Source of the DNA: Sepiola atlantica
Lineage: Eukaryota > Mollusca > Cephalopoda > Sepiida > Sepiolidae
Direction: 5' to 3'
Assembly (NCBI GenBank): GCA_963556195.1
Contig: OY744525.1
Span: 22,385,218-22,449,217 of the forward strand
DNA: 64,000 nucleotides
The notes under the pieces were generated by a model, which saw only the letters and a list, made by a program, of their open reading frames with translations, ran no database searches and was not told the DNA's origin. Shown here in pieces: positions 1 through 11,265 of the stretch. The first letter of the stretch is position 1. Each line of letters begins with the position of its first letter. Position numbers and translations under genes: made by a program.

Positions 1-136
1 TAAACAATATTACAGTCTTACGTCGATCAATCAACGTTTCGATGCTACCACATCTCTTCAAAGACTGAAGAAAAATAGAAAAAGATGTGGTGGCATCGAA
101 ACGTTGGTTGATTGGTGTAAGACTGTAATATTGTTC
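1..136. repeat. Hairpin repeat carrying a hammerhead motif
   Basis: Two arms of about 52 bases (about 4-55 and 83-134) are near-perfect reverse complements around a 27-base loop. The outer ends carry CAATATTACAGTCTTAC and its complement. The element reaches the window edge, so its left boundary is unknown. The minus strand of the left arm folds into a hammerhead ribozyme (separate entry). Confidence 0.85.
13..67 (-). ncRNA. Type I hammerhead ribozyme, one core change
   Basis: Read on the minus strand, stem I is CAGTCT (67-62) paired perfectly with AGACTG (18-13). The first core box is TTGAAGA (61-55), matching CUGANGA except for C3 to U. Stem II is GATG/CATC with a 6-base loop, the second box is GAAA (40-37), stem III is ACGT/ACGT with a 10-base loop, and the cleavage triplet is GTA just before stem I. 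C3 is a catalytic-core position, so activity may be reduced or lost. The order of stems and boxes is that of the type I hammerheads of invertebrate retroelements. Confidence 0.7.
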
Positions 137-1793
137 ATGTAATCTTATAAATGCTCTACTTGTTATTGGGCACTTTCGAAAATAATGGTTTTATGTTCGT
201 CTTATTAACATATCTGAACTTGATCAATTTATATATATATATATATATAAATTATTAATACTTATAAAAAGAATTTCGAAAAATAACTGCTTGTTCAAAA
301 ATATATATCTGCGCAAAGAATAGCATCAACAAAAAAGCTACTTAACACATAACATACTGCATACTGTCAGAAATAAATTTCGAATATAAAAAAAACACAT
401 GCATGTATATGAGCCACTATACTTTCAATACATTTTCGTATAAAATGTTGTATGCAAATACTAGATCAAACAGACTCGTCTAATTTGTCATCTGTTTCTG
501 TACAAAAGTGTGAAAGCACCAATGCGTTCAGATATGTGTCTTGCATGTAGATTTAATTCCGAACTGACATCGATGGATGCGTGCGAATACGGTCATGCGT
601 TTTGCCATAATGAGACAGAAAGCAGACTTTTTGAATCCCATTAAAATGCTTCGAATGTCAATGGAGAGTGTGCGTCGATATCTGTAGAGGGTTCTGCCGC
701 TGCGTGTATTTGTTGAAATCTGTCATCTGGTGAGAGTGAACAGAAACGGACAGTCGTCGTGCAATCGGGAGGACAGAAACGTGCATTAGAGTTAGTTTTA
801 TTGTTTTGTGTTATCAAGATGGATTGCGTTGTTGGAAAGACATGTTTGTCTTTACGAAAAAAAAAAAATTCTCCTGTCAGTTTGATGTTAATGGTTTTAT
901 TAAGATAAAATATGCATTTTTAGTGTGTGCATTTGTGCATTCTGAATACATGTCCATGTATGTTCGTTTGTTAGATTGATTGATTGATTGTTGTTTTGTT
1001 GTTACGGCACATCAACAATCGTTTGATCATTTTATACCGAAATTGTACATGTTTTGTTTTTGTATATGATGGATGGTTAAAACGCAGTTTAGAGTCGAGA
1101 ACATAATGCGATAAAAAAAATTGTGTATAGGCGATAAATATTGCTTCCTGTTTTTGTTTTTGTTAAATATTAGTAAATGAGGAAGCATTTTGAGTTATAA
1201 TCAAATTAGTTTTACGGATGTAAGCTTAAGAAGAACACGCTTGAAATGTGTAAATAATCGCTAGTAGAACAAAAAAATGGAGTCTTTGTAGACTATTACT
1301 TCTGTTACTTCCGGTTCTACGAACACTCCATTTTTCTAGTAGTTTAATAAATTAATATTTGGTGTTATTCATTTTGACATTTTAGTGTCCTATTTTTTCC
1401 TATATATATGCAATAGTTTTGTCGATCTTAACAATGATTAATTGAAGTGATTTAATAAGAAAAAAAAAAAAGAAATTAAAAAAACCTTTTTTTAAATATT
1501 TTTCCATGAATTTTCAAGGGAGGTATTTAAATTTACATCGCTGGAGAAAAAAGAAAGATTTTATAGAGAAGGGAGAGGGTAACTGTTTTCGTTCTTTCTC
1601 ACTCACTCACACACACAATCGCTCAGGCGTACTGTATTTCTTCTTTCTTTACTTTGCTTTACGGTTTTATTTAAAAGATAAATAAATTAGTATCAAAATA
1701 ACGAAAATGTTATTATTTATCTATTTATGTGAATAAATGTTAATGTTTATCTATTTCTATAAATAAATGATACGGCATTTGTAAAAATAAGAT
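137..1793. other. No gene seen; short repeat relic
   Basis: I see AT-rich sequence without a supported gene. Positions about 975-1065 resemble the start of the GGCATATCAAC repeat found whole at 9729-10102 (it reads ACGGCACATCAACAATC and later ATACCGAAATTGTACATG). The rest is unassigned and could be intronic or intergenic. Confidence 0.4.
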
Positions 1794-2055
1794 GTACGGC
1801 ATAATCACGTTGACACACCGAAGTTAAGCAACATTAAGCCTGGTCAGTATCAGATGGGTGACCACTTGGGAATACCGGGCGCTGTATGTAGGAGGACGTC
1901 GACACCTTCCTGCAAAAATCTAACGTCATCTCCCCTAACCGAAATATACATGTGACTGAGTATCGCTTGTGTATTTGATACTCCCATAAAAATTCCTTCA
2001 AAAGGATGAAGCCGGTTCAACCCGCCCAGGGTTAATGCCATACAAGGTACCAAGC
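1794..2055 (+). mobile_element. 5S rRNA-derived SINE
   Basis: The head copies the internal control region of 5S rRNA: GAAGTTAAGCAAC (box A region), GCCTGGTCAGTA, then GATGGGTGACCACTTGGG and AATACCGGGCGCTGTA (box C and 3' end). A segment present in the other local copies (CACCGGTTCC...GATCAC) is missing here. The head is followed by an unrelated tail, so this is a SINE3-type retroposon and not a 5S gene. Related heads lie at 13563, 22027, 36660 and 55491. The exact 3' end is uncertain. Confidence 0.7.
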
Positions 2056-2175
2056 ATGTATATAAATAAAAGCGAATATTTTATCTTGTGTTTACAAGAA
2101 ACTTCTGAAATGATTATTTAAAATTTTTGTTTTGTGAAGCGATAGCGGACTGGAAAAGCCAGCTAGTTAAAAAAT

Positions 2176-2600
2176 ATAATAGAATGTAAAATAAATAAAT
2201 AAATAAATAAATAGAATGTAAAATAAATATAGAATGTAAAATAAATATAGAATATAAAATAAATAAATAAATAGAATGTAAAATAAATAAATATAGAATA
2301 TAAAATAAATAAATATATAGAATGTAAAATAAATAAATATAGAATATAAAATAAATAAATATATAGAATGTAAAATAAATATAGAATGTAAAATAAATAT
2401 AGAATATAAAATAAATAAATAAATAAATAGAATGTAAAATAAATATAGGATGTAAAATATATATAGAATGTAAAATATATATAGAATGTAAAATAAATAT
2501 AGAATGTAAAATAAATAAATAAATAGAATGTAAAATAAAAATAGAATGTAAAATAAATATAGAATGTAAAATAAATATAGTTATACAATAAATATAGTTA
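2176..2600. repeat. AT-rich minisatellite (ATAGAATGTAAAATAAAT)
   Basis: The core AGAATGTAAAATAAAT recurs more than 20 times with variable AAAT insertions. No stop codons arise in two reverse frames, giving spurious ORFs of 141-163 codons made of Phe, Tyr, Ile and Leu. Confidence 0.9.
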
Positions 2601-2773
2601 TACAATAAAAATCCGGAAAAAAAATTGTTAGACTTTCAATGATTGTGTACTCCCATTATCAATAACTTTTTACAACCGTTGCTGTCTGTAAAAAGAAGAC
2701 AGCGGCAGCAGTTACAACAACAAAAAAGAAAAGATGAGGAAGACGGAAACCTCTGTTGCTATATCGGTACTCT

Positions 2774-3494
2774 TATAGAGAACGCAATGCGTTTCTGTGA
2801 CTTCGCGTCGTCAACGTTCGGGAAGGTCTCAGAAGCGCCCGAGAGTTGACGAAACTATTAACCAATCAGGTTGCAGCAGGCATTAGACAATCAGGTTGCA
2901 ACAAGCAGACGATAACTTTTGGAAGAAATGAATTTCTACAATCTGCTGAGTGTTAAAAAAAAAAAAATGAATTTCTACGATTTGTGTCAGCGCGTTGAAT
3001 CTTCCGAAGGACTCATTGAGTTCTGTCAGCAACGGTTACTTCTAGCGAAAGACTAACCGTAACTCTAAACCCTAAACCCTAACACAGAAAATATTAAGGA
3101 AAAAAAACATCGAAAAATACATGAAAAAACAAACAAACAAACAAGAAATTGGTTAAAAACAGTGGTTTCGTTGTTTGTTATATAAAGCAATCATCTTTTG
3201 AAACTTTTCGGTGCACAAAAAGACAATTTATTTAAAAACATTTGATTAACAATGATTCCTTTGACAAAAAATAAATAAATAAACATCTAATTAATAACAG
3301 TTGTTTGACTATGGTTTGTCCGGTCTTTATTTTTATATATGTATTTTACTTTGATTTTCTTCGTCTGAATTTATCGTCTGCCAGTCTTCAATTTATCGTT
3401 TGGCAGTTTTTGCCTCGTCAACTCTCAGGCGCTTCCGAGACCTGCCCGAACCTTGACGACGCGAAGTCACGGAAACACGGTGCGTTCTCTATAG
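2774..3494. repeat. Foldback element with telomere-like loop motif
   Basis: The arms at about 2774-2855 and 3411-3494 are imperfect reverse complements of about 80 bases. Both contain GACTTCGCGTCGTCAACGTT or its complement, and weaker pairing continues outward. The 550-base spacer contains CTCTAAACCCTAAACCCTAA at about 3063-3082, close to the (CCCTAA)n telomere repeat. No transposase is visible. Confidence 0.75.
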
Positions 3495-4412
3495 AAGCAC
3501 TGCTATATCTTCACCACGAGCACACTTACAACTAGACGTTACAACCGATTGAGCTGACTACTTACAACGTGCCAATAAGACGATGACGCCGGACAGCTAA
3601 TTACACCGAGTCAAAAAAAATTGATCGACTATAACGCTACGCCTGGACGACTTTATTCTATGAATGTTTATTTGCTGTATTCATTAGTTTATACTTCGCC
3701 GAACAAACCACAACCGAATTATCTTGTTATGGTTGAAATGGTTGAAACTAACAAGTCAGTCCAAAATGGTGGAAGTAATAAATATTAGGTACCTTACAAA
3801 CTTATTTCACATGCAAAAATTAAAAAAATAAGTAGCCAGAAAGTAGCCTTAAAGAAATTTATCATCAAACATTTCTTAAAATTTATTTACTAACGAGACA
3901 ACTGATAAAGGCTAAAAGTGACTCGAGGATAAGGGTTCATAGGATGGATAGATCTACAGTTGAATCATGATGAATATTATTAAAGGATTGAATAACATTT
4001 GATGATTTATGAGGGCGGTTTATGACAACTGTTTATTGACATTGGATTTGAGGATGACTATGTTGTAGCCCTCAGGGAAGCAATCTCATGGCAGCTAATA
4101 TAAGTCTATTTTCTTTTGGCAATTCTTGTCCATCTTATTTTCAAATATCAACCGTCAATAAAAATGTAAAAAGCATATTAAAATATCCGAAAATATGTTT
4201 GAATTCGAAACAATCAATTCGACAAATTTAATTTAAATTATTAGATCTAATTTATTTCTCTTGTTGATATATTTTTTAATGAAATAGCTTCATCGCGTTA
4301 GAAATGTTTTGAATAAAGTAAACCTTCTCAATTTTTAAATATGAAAAAGCTTTATTTGTGACATTTTTTATTAATTGCAAACATTTCATTTTATATAAAC
4401 TTAACAATCACT
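3495..4412. other. No gene seen
   Basis: AT-rich sequence with no supported ORF, RNA or recognisable repeat. Confidence 0.4.
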
Positions 4413-4420
4413 ATATAGAG

Positions 4421-4796
4421 CAGGGGCGGGCAACCTTTTCAGTGTGAGGGCCAGATGAGACTTTTGGAAGGAGATCGCGGACCGGAGTGAAAAACGAAAT
4501 CTCAGAATTACTATATTTTGTTTACATAGAACACTCTAGAAATCAATGAGACTGCTGGTGCTGTTTGCCATGAAAAAGTATTTCCATGTCTGGCTCGATG
4601 GTTTAGGTAGACAACAGAAGAATGTCATTGAGATGGCGGTCCGAGAGTTGGGAGCGAAGGGGAGACTTCTTGTATTTCATTTTCAAAATGATATGAGTTT
4701 TACTGGGAGGTCCGCGGGCCGGATTGCAATAATAAAGCCTAGCAGGGTGGCGGGCCGGATGCTAAGCCTCCGCGGGCCGGAGGTTGCCCGCCCCTG
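4421..4796. mobile_element. hAT-type MITE with target-site duplication
   Basis: A 376-bp element with terminal inverted repeats CAGGGGCGGGCAACC and GGTTGCCCGCCCCTG. It is flanked by an 8-bp target duplication with one mismatch (ATATAGAG at 4413-4420, ATGTAGAG at 4797-4804). CAGGG-type ends with 8-bp duplications are the hAT signature. Near the right end it repeats GCGGGCCGG. It has no transposase ORF, so it is non-autonomous. Confidence 0.85.
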
Positions 4797-4885
4797 ATGT
4801 AGAGCATATGTAACCAGCTGTTATGCATATACTGTTTTCTCAAATGTCATAATTAATGCAGTGAGTTTGGAGTTCATTTCAAATC

Positions 4886-5152
4886 AATTATTCTACTAAA
4901 GCTGAGTTAATCGACGTCTGTTTCCCTAAGGCTTTTTTTTCCTATACGTTTCAATCATACGAAATACATGGTAAAATATTCCACAGGTTCAGGATTAAGT
5001 TATGTTTGAAAAACCCCCCAAAAAACTTCCATTTTCATTCATCTAATTAGCCATAATTTGCAATTAACTGAAATAGTGGTCCATCCCTTACTCCGTTGCT
5101 ACATATCACTTTCATCTTCTCTCACTGTATGTTGTTTGAACCCCTCGCACAC
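4886..5152 (+). repeat. Dispersed repeat X, copy 1
   Basis: This copy aligns in order with 24300-24560 and 55765-56000. Shared blocks are GTTAATC(A/G)ACGT, GTTTCCCTAAGG, AATACAT(A/G)(T/G)TAAAAT, ATAATTTGCAATTAACT and CTCTCACTGTATGTTGTTTGA. All three copies lie on the same strand. No Pol III boxes, terminal repeats or ORF are clear. It is an unclassified interspersed repeat. Confidence 0.7.
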
Positions 5153-5313
5153 ATGCACAATTATTGTATATGCCGCCTGTCTACTACTCTTTATTAACAG
5201 TCATAGGTAATAAAAAAAGTAAATAGAAAGAACAGAATAGTCCATTATAAACGAAAGGGAATATCGCCACAAGTAGTAATACTATTTCACCCGTAGCTAG
5301 ACGTCGTCTGTAG

Positions 5314-5436
5314 GTAAATACTTTGATAGTACAGGGGACTGTCAGTTCGATGGTCGGGTTTCAATACCGACTTGAGGAGCTAACTGGTCTAGCCGCACTG
5401 AAGAGCTGTGATACAGCGAAACAGTCTTATGTGGAT

Positions 5437-5440
<4 letters not shown>
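5314..5440 (+). mobile_element. tRNA-derived SINE (TACAGCGAAACAG family)
   Basis: A degraded tRNA-like head (GTCGGGTTTCAATACC resembles a B box) is followed by GGTCTAGCCGCACTGAAGAG and CTGTGATACAGCGAAACAGT. The same body occurs at 32430-32575 (minus) and 63838-63985. The 3' end runs directly into a (TA)n/(TG)n tract, which may have grown from the SINE tail. Confidence 0.7.
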
Positions 5441-5490
<50 letters not shown>

Positions 5491-5491
5491 A
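5439..5491. repeat. (TA)n(TG)n microsatellite
   Basis: A simple dinucleotide tract directly after a SINE 3' end. Confidence 0.95.
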
Positions 5492-5958
5492 GGGGAATGA
5501 GTGTTTGTACATTGCTGTGTGTGTTAGAGTATGTGAGGAATAGCAAAAATGAATAGCCTCTATTGATACTGTAAAGTGATTTTCTTTTTTTTTTCAAGTA
5601 ATATCTCTTTTTATTGTCTCCCGGCTGAATCATTTTTTTGTTTTTTTGAGAAAAGAATTTCCTTGTCTGAGATAAGCCATGTATTCTTTATTTTCAGAAT
5701 TGTATTTCCTTCTGAAAAGTATGCAAATTCGTTAGTTGCCCAACAATAGGGAGTTGCATTGTTATGCAAATAGAGATTTTTTTTTATCAATAGAATTCCT
5801 GCATTTTTATCAATAGAATTCTTGCATTCTGGTTTACATAAGAAAAAAAATGCAAATTAGATTTTAATGAGACACTAGCTGACTTACTGCCGTCGCTGTT
5901 AAATATAAATTAAAGTGTATCTGTATATATTCTTCGCTCTATAATAAAGACCAATGTG

Positions 5959-5960
<2 letters not shown>

Positions 5961-6001
<41 letters not shown>
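5961..6001. repeat. (TA)n microsatellite
   Basis: An uninterrupted TA tract of about 40 bases. Confidence 0.95.
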
Positions 6002-6002
<1 letters not shown>

Positions 6003-6166
6003 TAGGAAATGTGTAAATGAGGAAAAAATAACATTGGATAATTTACAAATATATTAAATCATCAAGTTTTCAAGCAAGGAGTGTAATAAACTGTCTTTAA
6101 TCCATGGATTTTCAAAGAATTGCTATTCTCCTCAGAAGGGAAAAAAAACAATAAAATTATTGATAA

Positions 6167-6167
<1 letters not shown>

Positions 6168-6240
<73 letters not shown>
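6168..6240. repeat. (TA)n(GA)n compound microsatellite
   Basis: About 42 bases of TA followed by about 30 bases of GA. Confidence 0.95.
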
Positions 6241-6242
<2 letters not shown>

Positions 6243-6679
6243 AAAGATTCAGTTAAAATTTGCAAAATGGTTAAAGTCTGACATGTATGAAATATTTTTT
6301 GTGGCAATTACAGAATAGTTGAGGACATCAGTACACCAAAGAAATCTAAACATATATATAACAAATCATTCAATAAGTCCCGCACCTGAGATATACGTGG
6401 CGCTACTAATTAAAAAAAAAATCCATATGCTTTTTATAAAGTAGTAACACTCAAATAGCACGTGTCAAAATTTGAGCGAGCACACGCACACACACACACA
6501 GACAGAGACTACTATAAAAAAATAAAGTGAGTAGCCTATTGTCTATGCAGCCAAAGCAAGAAACAAAGACTAAAATAGTGCATAAATATAGATTTGACCA
6601 TCGAAATGATCATTCTCTCATGCTGCTTCTGAACGAATGTTTTCACATTTAATTCTGCTTTTCTATCTACTGAATAGTA

Positions 6680-7170
6680 CTGAGTGATGGAGGTGGCTGC
6701 GAACTAAGTTCGACCATCAGAGTCAAGACAGCTTGGCGAAAGTTCAGAGAACTTCTCCCAATCCTAACATCCCAATTATTACCAGGGGTAAGGTCGATGA
6801 TAGCTACGTAAGAAGCGTGATGTTGTATAGCAGTGGGTGTTAGGCCCTCACCCAGGCCTCACTTGTCCGACTTCAGAGAAATAACTGGGCAATGATTAGA
6901 TGGATATACAACATAAAGCCTGACCAGATCCAGAACATTTGGTCAGACACTCAACTTCAGAAACTGGCCATCCCAAAACTTGATGTTTTAATAAAGGCAA
7001 ACCATCTTCGCTGGTTCGGGCATATTGAAAGAAGCAAGGGGTATATCAGAACTTGCAGAGATTTTAGACTGGACAGCAAAAAAAAAGCCATGTGCCATAA
7101 GAAGACATGGAAATAAACCATCAGGCAAATAGACACAGTCATTCTCAACAATCGTGATCATTGGTGACTT
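6680..7170 (+). pseudogene. RTE-like LINE reverse transcriptase C-terminus, broken
   Basis: Fragments in shifted frames read like the conserved region after the reverse transcriptase domain in RTE-type LINEs: TAWRKFRELLPILTSQ, then DDSYVRSVMLYSS, then SLVRLQRNNWAMIRWI, and HLRWFGHIERSKG at about 7000-7040. The longest open stretch (6892-7116) holds the last two blocks and has early stops and frame changes around it. The element is dead and 5' truncated. LINE tails of the same general type lie at 7981-8720 (minus) and 58360-58870 (plus). Confidence 0.75.
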
Positions 7171-7224
7171 AACATAAGTGTGATCTGACTGTTTGCTGGG
7201 GTGTATAACTTGGTGTCGGCGTCA

Positions 7225-7264
7225 TTAATTCTCTCCAGAGAATTAATTCTCTGGAGAGAATTAA
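7225..7264. repeat. Perfect 40-bp palindrome
   Basis: The half-site TTAATTCTCTCCAGAGAATT is followed immediately by its exact reverse complement, without a spacer. Confidence 0.9.
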
Positions 7265-7269
7265 CTATC

Positions 7270-7980
7270 TAGCTGGAACCATCAACTGGAAATTGAAGGC
7301 TTGTAATGAGGAAACTTATAAAAATATGATTGTATTCATTTCATTTCAGCTTCCAAAGAAAAACAAAAAACTCGAAGCTTGAGTTGGCGAGCAACAGCCG
7401 TTGCGTATGAAAGTAAACCCCAAACTGTTTCTTCCCTGGCTGTGATAAATGAGAGAGAGAGAGGGAGGGTAGAGAGAGGCACACACAATATACATGAAAA
7501 AGAAATTCACTGACGCTCTCAGTTTCAACATGTCCCATGCGACAGCCGATTTGATCTTTAACCCCATCTTATGTACGAGTCAACTTCGACGACTTTAACA
7601 CCACAATTATTATATAAACAATTACCCGACCAACGCGATTCACATTTTGAAATGCAATGCTGTCGATTCTGCGCGTCTCCCCCAAAGGATAATGTGGTGA
7701 ATTGCAGCTCCCTTGATCATTGTGCCATATAAGGACAGCCAGATAGCATCAAACATCTTGCCGAAGGGAACATAGACGATTAACCTGGATAGTGAGTGTG
7801 AGTGAATGAATAAGAATATAATTCACATAATAATTCTAATATAAATTTACGCTGGTATTTGGGCAATTTTTTTTTTCGTTTGTGGATTTGACAAAATTGA
7901 TGGACATTGATGTAGTGTAATGGTTACGATAGCAGACTGGACTTTAAGAGGAAGATAGTTAAATGTAATTTTTTTTTACA
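7270..7980. other. No gene seen
   Basis: Contains a short GA-rich tract near 7451-7477. I find no supported gene. Short ORFs here have no recognisable features. Confidence 0.4.
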
Positions 7981-8720
7981 TCATCATCATCATCATATTC
8001 GGTTTAATGTCTGTTTTATATGCTGGCATGTGTTGGACAGCTTTTAGAAATTGACTTCCAAACTAACTTATCTCTGGCCAGCTTTTTATTCATCCTTCTT
8101 TCTCTAAAGTCCACTTTTATCACTTCCTCCCATGTTTTACCTTGGCCTTCCCCTGTGAACTGAACCTGCTATCTTAATTGTTCTACATCTACTAACCAAA
8201 TAACTCTCATCGATTATTTCAATGTGGCCATACCATCTAAGTCTCCTGTTCTGCACATATCTCTCTATACTGTCTAGATTTAATCTTCCTCTAAGATCAT
8301 CAGAACTAAGCCTGTTTTTAAGGCTCACATTGCACATCATCGTCATAACATTTCTCTCCATGCAACGCATGTCCCCAACTTTCGCTCTTTTAGTTCTATA
8401 TATAATCACACTGCATACACATGCCTGATAGACTCTTCCCATGGTTGACACTGGTAACGCTCAGCTGGTTAGTAATGGCAAAACTTCCATGAAGTTACTC
8501 CATCCACTCCTAACTCTTGCAATCACACCAGCATCTGCTCAACCTTATGCTCCGATGGTATCACAACTTATCGACAACCTTAATAGCTCTGCCATCCAAA
8601 TATACTTTCTCCGCGTCCATCTCCGTTGTCTTAGACTTCTTGCACACAAACTGGTTATCCTTCTACCACAACTGCAAAGAACTGTCTTTTCTTCCTCTGT
8701 GTACTAACAACCAAATAAAA
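7981..8720 (-). pseudogene. RTE-like LINE 3' end, broken
   Basis: Read on the minus strand, 8451-8137 is an open frame with RVYQACVCSVIIY, VGDMRCMERNVM, NRLSSDDLRGRLNLDSI and NRRLRWYGHIE, ending at HRGRPR. This is the characteristic tail of RTE-type LINE ORF2. Farther upstream, stop-interrupted KVYLDGRAIKVVDKL extends the homology to about 8700. The 3' untranslated part ends in (ATG)n at 7981-7996, the same kind of tail as the copy at 58360-58870. Truncated and inactive. Confidence 0.8.
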
Positions 8721-8756
8721 TTTCCCTGAACAGCGATTGTTTTAAGGTCATCATAT

Positions 8757-8900
8757 GCAGGACCCATAGTAATAATAGGCAATAGTCGTATTAACAGTTT
8801 GTCGCATCCAGCATCCCAAGGGTGCTTCATACCAAATTTGGTTCAATTATCTACAGTAGCTTTGGAGCCTATACGTGATAGACAGACATACAAAGTATCA
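8757..8900 (+). repeat. Dispersed repeat fragment (CCAAATTTGGTT type)
   Basis: Contains ATACCAAATTTGGTTCAAT, a (T/C)TTGGAGCC block and a GACAGACATACAAA end. Sequences of this pattern are widespread, old interspersed repeats of invertebrates. It resembles 63170-63430 (GAGTTTGGTGAAGATTTTTC). No ORF. Confidence 0.4.
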
Positions 8901-8941
8901 CATTTGTAGAAATGGTATTCGTAATCTAATGGAATTTCTAC

Positions 8942-9140
8942 AGGAACATCCAGTCGTAGCCTGTTTGTAGCGATATCCTCATAAGTTAACACATCACATT
9001 GTACAGATATGTGCATATGTATGCATAAGTATGTTTTACGAATACAGAGAAAAATATTTTAACACTGACAATAAATCTAAAAGATAAATATGTGCCTCAC
9101 AATATGTGCATATCAATATGCAAAACAAGATGATTTCATT
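8942..9140 (+). repeat. Duplicated segment, intact copy
   Basis: Matches 9687-9728 plus 10104-10270: GAACATCCAGTCGTA, GTTTGTAG(C/A), ATATC(C/A)TCATAAG, then ATCACATTGTACA, AGAGAAAAATATTTTAACAC and CAAGATGATTTCATTTA. This copy lacks the insertion that splits the other, and so shows the pre-insertion state. Confidence 0.8.
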
Positions 9141-9686
9141 TATAAGTTATGCACACGCACACACACAGAAACAGGGGAGTTTGAATTACCTACTGGGGAG
9201 TTTAAATTATCTACGAGACACCATCTTAGAGTGTCTTCGGTTTCTCTGTACAGGAGTTTGTAAGGACAACCTGATATAAGGATACTTCACCCTACAAGTA
9301 AACCCTGACCAAAAATTCAAAATAACATAGTATTCGCAGCACAGATAAGATCCCCTCGACACGGCTATACACTGGCTCATACGAAGAATGGTGCACCTTC
9401 TTCTAGTGATGTCACCTCAAGTAACAACACAGCTGGATACTCCACTAGACTAGATGAATTCTTGTTCTGGAATCCGGTAAGAAAGATATACTACAACATA
9501 CTAATCTGGTCAATTGGAGAGAGGAAAATTAATGTTCTGAACTTCTTTACTAACTCAACGTTTGAGAAATAAAGGAGAACTTTAATAGAATATTCAAATA
9601 TCTATGTATCTCATATAGGGATCAAGTGTTAGCCCCTTGATTTCTGAGAACTTCGACTGAAGTCAAATGAAACAAAAGTGAAAAAG

Positions 9687-10270
9687 AAACATCCAGTCGT
9701 ACCCTATTTGTAGAAATATCATCATAAGCAATTGGTTTGGTTTGTTTTACGGCATATCAACCTCTTATGAGTCATTTAATGCCGAAACATGAGTTTTTAA
9801 TGTTTATGTATTTTAATATCATTTTTGGTGTTTGGTTTAGTTGTTTTGTTGCATATCAACCCTTTTTGGGTTATTTAATGCTGCATCTGGTCATTTTGGT
9901 GAAAGTGTTTATGCTTACAGTTCGTTATATGTTTAAGTATTTATTCATGGTGTTTTGTTTGGTTATTTTGTAGGGGAAAATTGTTGTCTTTGTTTTTGGT
10001 TTTGCAAAACGAATGAAAAAAAAAACAATAACATCAATGTTTGGTGCATTTTTGGCCAGGAAGCCAGTATTTTCAGACAGCCTGATCTAGTAGCACCAAC
10101 ACCTCATAAGTAAACGTATCACATTGTACATAAGTATGTGTATATCTACTCAGTATGATACTATCAGTGTTTTTACAAGTATAGAGAAAAATATTTTAAC
10201 ACTCACAATAACTCTAAAAATAAATTTATAGTACTCATATCTATGCATAAACCAAGATGATTTCATTTAC
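9687..10270 (+). repeat. Duplicated segment, copy split by an insertion
   Basis: The second copy of the 8942-9140 segment, interrupted at a TCATAAG motif by the 374-bp element at 9729-10102. After removing the insertion the two copies align end to end. Confidence 0.8.
9729..10102 (+). mobile_element. 374-bp element with 7-bp target duplication
   Basis: The boundaries come from the uninterrupted copy at 8942-9140. The flanks are TCATAAG at 9722-9728 and 10104-10110. It begins near TTGGTTTGGTTTG, holds two diverged copies of the motif GGCATATCAACC...GGTTATTTAATGCC (itself a small hairpin) and ends near TTCAGACAGCCTGATCTAG. A second copy lies at 51235-51535. Partial copies of the first motif lie near 985, 13080, 25630 and 28650. 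No ORF; the class is unknown. Confidence 0.75.
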
Positions 10271-10848
10271 ATACATACATACATACGTGTGCGTGTATCA
10301 TGTGCTTAATTTAAAAAATAACAAAATTCGTTTTAAGGATATTTGAATGTTAATTCTTGTTGGAAATGAGAATAAAATGATGAATTTTTATTTCCCTTCA
10401 GTCGCATTTAAGTTGTCTTAAACACGATTGGTTGACACGGACATGCACAAATTTAGTGATTGGGGGAAGAACGGGGGGAGGGGGCGGAGCGAAATTGCAG
10501 CTAATAGATATATAGCGATGTTAAGATGGACTTGAAATAATAAGAAAAAGAAAAATTTACAAACATTTTTAACGAATACATTATTTCCAATGAAAATTCC
10601 ATACATCACTTTTCAAATGAAGAAATTTATACAAATTTAACTTGCAATTTCTTCTTTTAGAGTTTCCACATTGTTTTCTTTTTTGTTTTTCTTACAGCTA
10701 TATTTTTTTTTGGGGGGGGGGGCAGATTTTTTTTTCTGTCCTCGAAATCTTTATAACAATCTTGGATATATTCTTGAAATTTTTTTTACAGTATTTCTTT
10801 TTTGATTTATTTAAATTTTTTTTCAATGTATCCAAGCATCTCGAAAAG
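10271..10848. other. No gene seen; homopolymer-rich
   Basis: Low-complexity T-rich DNA with a (G)9-10 run near 10715. The last 60 bases resemble the flank of the 37-bp satellite array at 17690-18475. Confidence 0.4.
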
Positions 10849-10849
10849 C

Positions 10850-11265
10850 AGCTCTGTCCATTAGTCGGTCTGTCATGCTTAAGTTTGAAATAGCATGTTC
10901 GTTGGTCTGTCATGCTTAATCTTGAAATAGCATGTCTGTTGGTCTGTCATGCTTAATCTTGAAATAGCATGTCTGTTGGTCTGTCGTGCTTAATCTTGAA
11001 ATAGCATGTCCGTTGGTCTGTCGTGCTTAATCTTGAAATAGCATGTCCGTTGGTCTGTCGTGCTTAATCTTGAAATAGCATGTCCGTTGGTCTGTCGTGC
11101 TTAATCTTGAAATAGCATGTCCGTTGGTCTGTCGTGCTTAATCTTGAAATAGCATTTCGTCGGTCTGTCTCAATTCACTTTGCAATAGCATTTTCATGTT
11201 TGTCAAGTTTTAGTTCGAAATAGCATTTTTATCAGTCTGTCATACTTTAGTTTGAAATAGCGGTG
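10850..11265 (+). repeat. 37-bp satellite, array A
   Basis: About ten units with consensus parts GTTGGTCTGTCGTGCTTAAT and CTTGAAATAGCATGTCC. Central units are near identical; edge units are diverged (for example CAGTCTGTCATACTTTAG at about 11232). The same 37-bp family occurs in reverse orientation at 17690-18475, and a diverged version fills 53870-54720. Confidence 0.9.

Noticed and set aside
1794..1893. 5S rRNA gene
   Set aside because: Only part of 5S rRNA, with an internal deletion and fused to an unrelated tail; dispersed diverged copies indicate a SINE.
2114..2605. 163- and 141-codon reverse ORFs
   Set aside because: AT-rich minisatellite.
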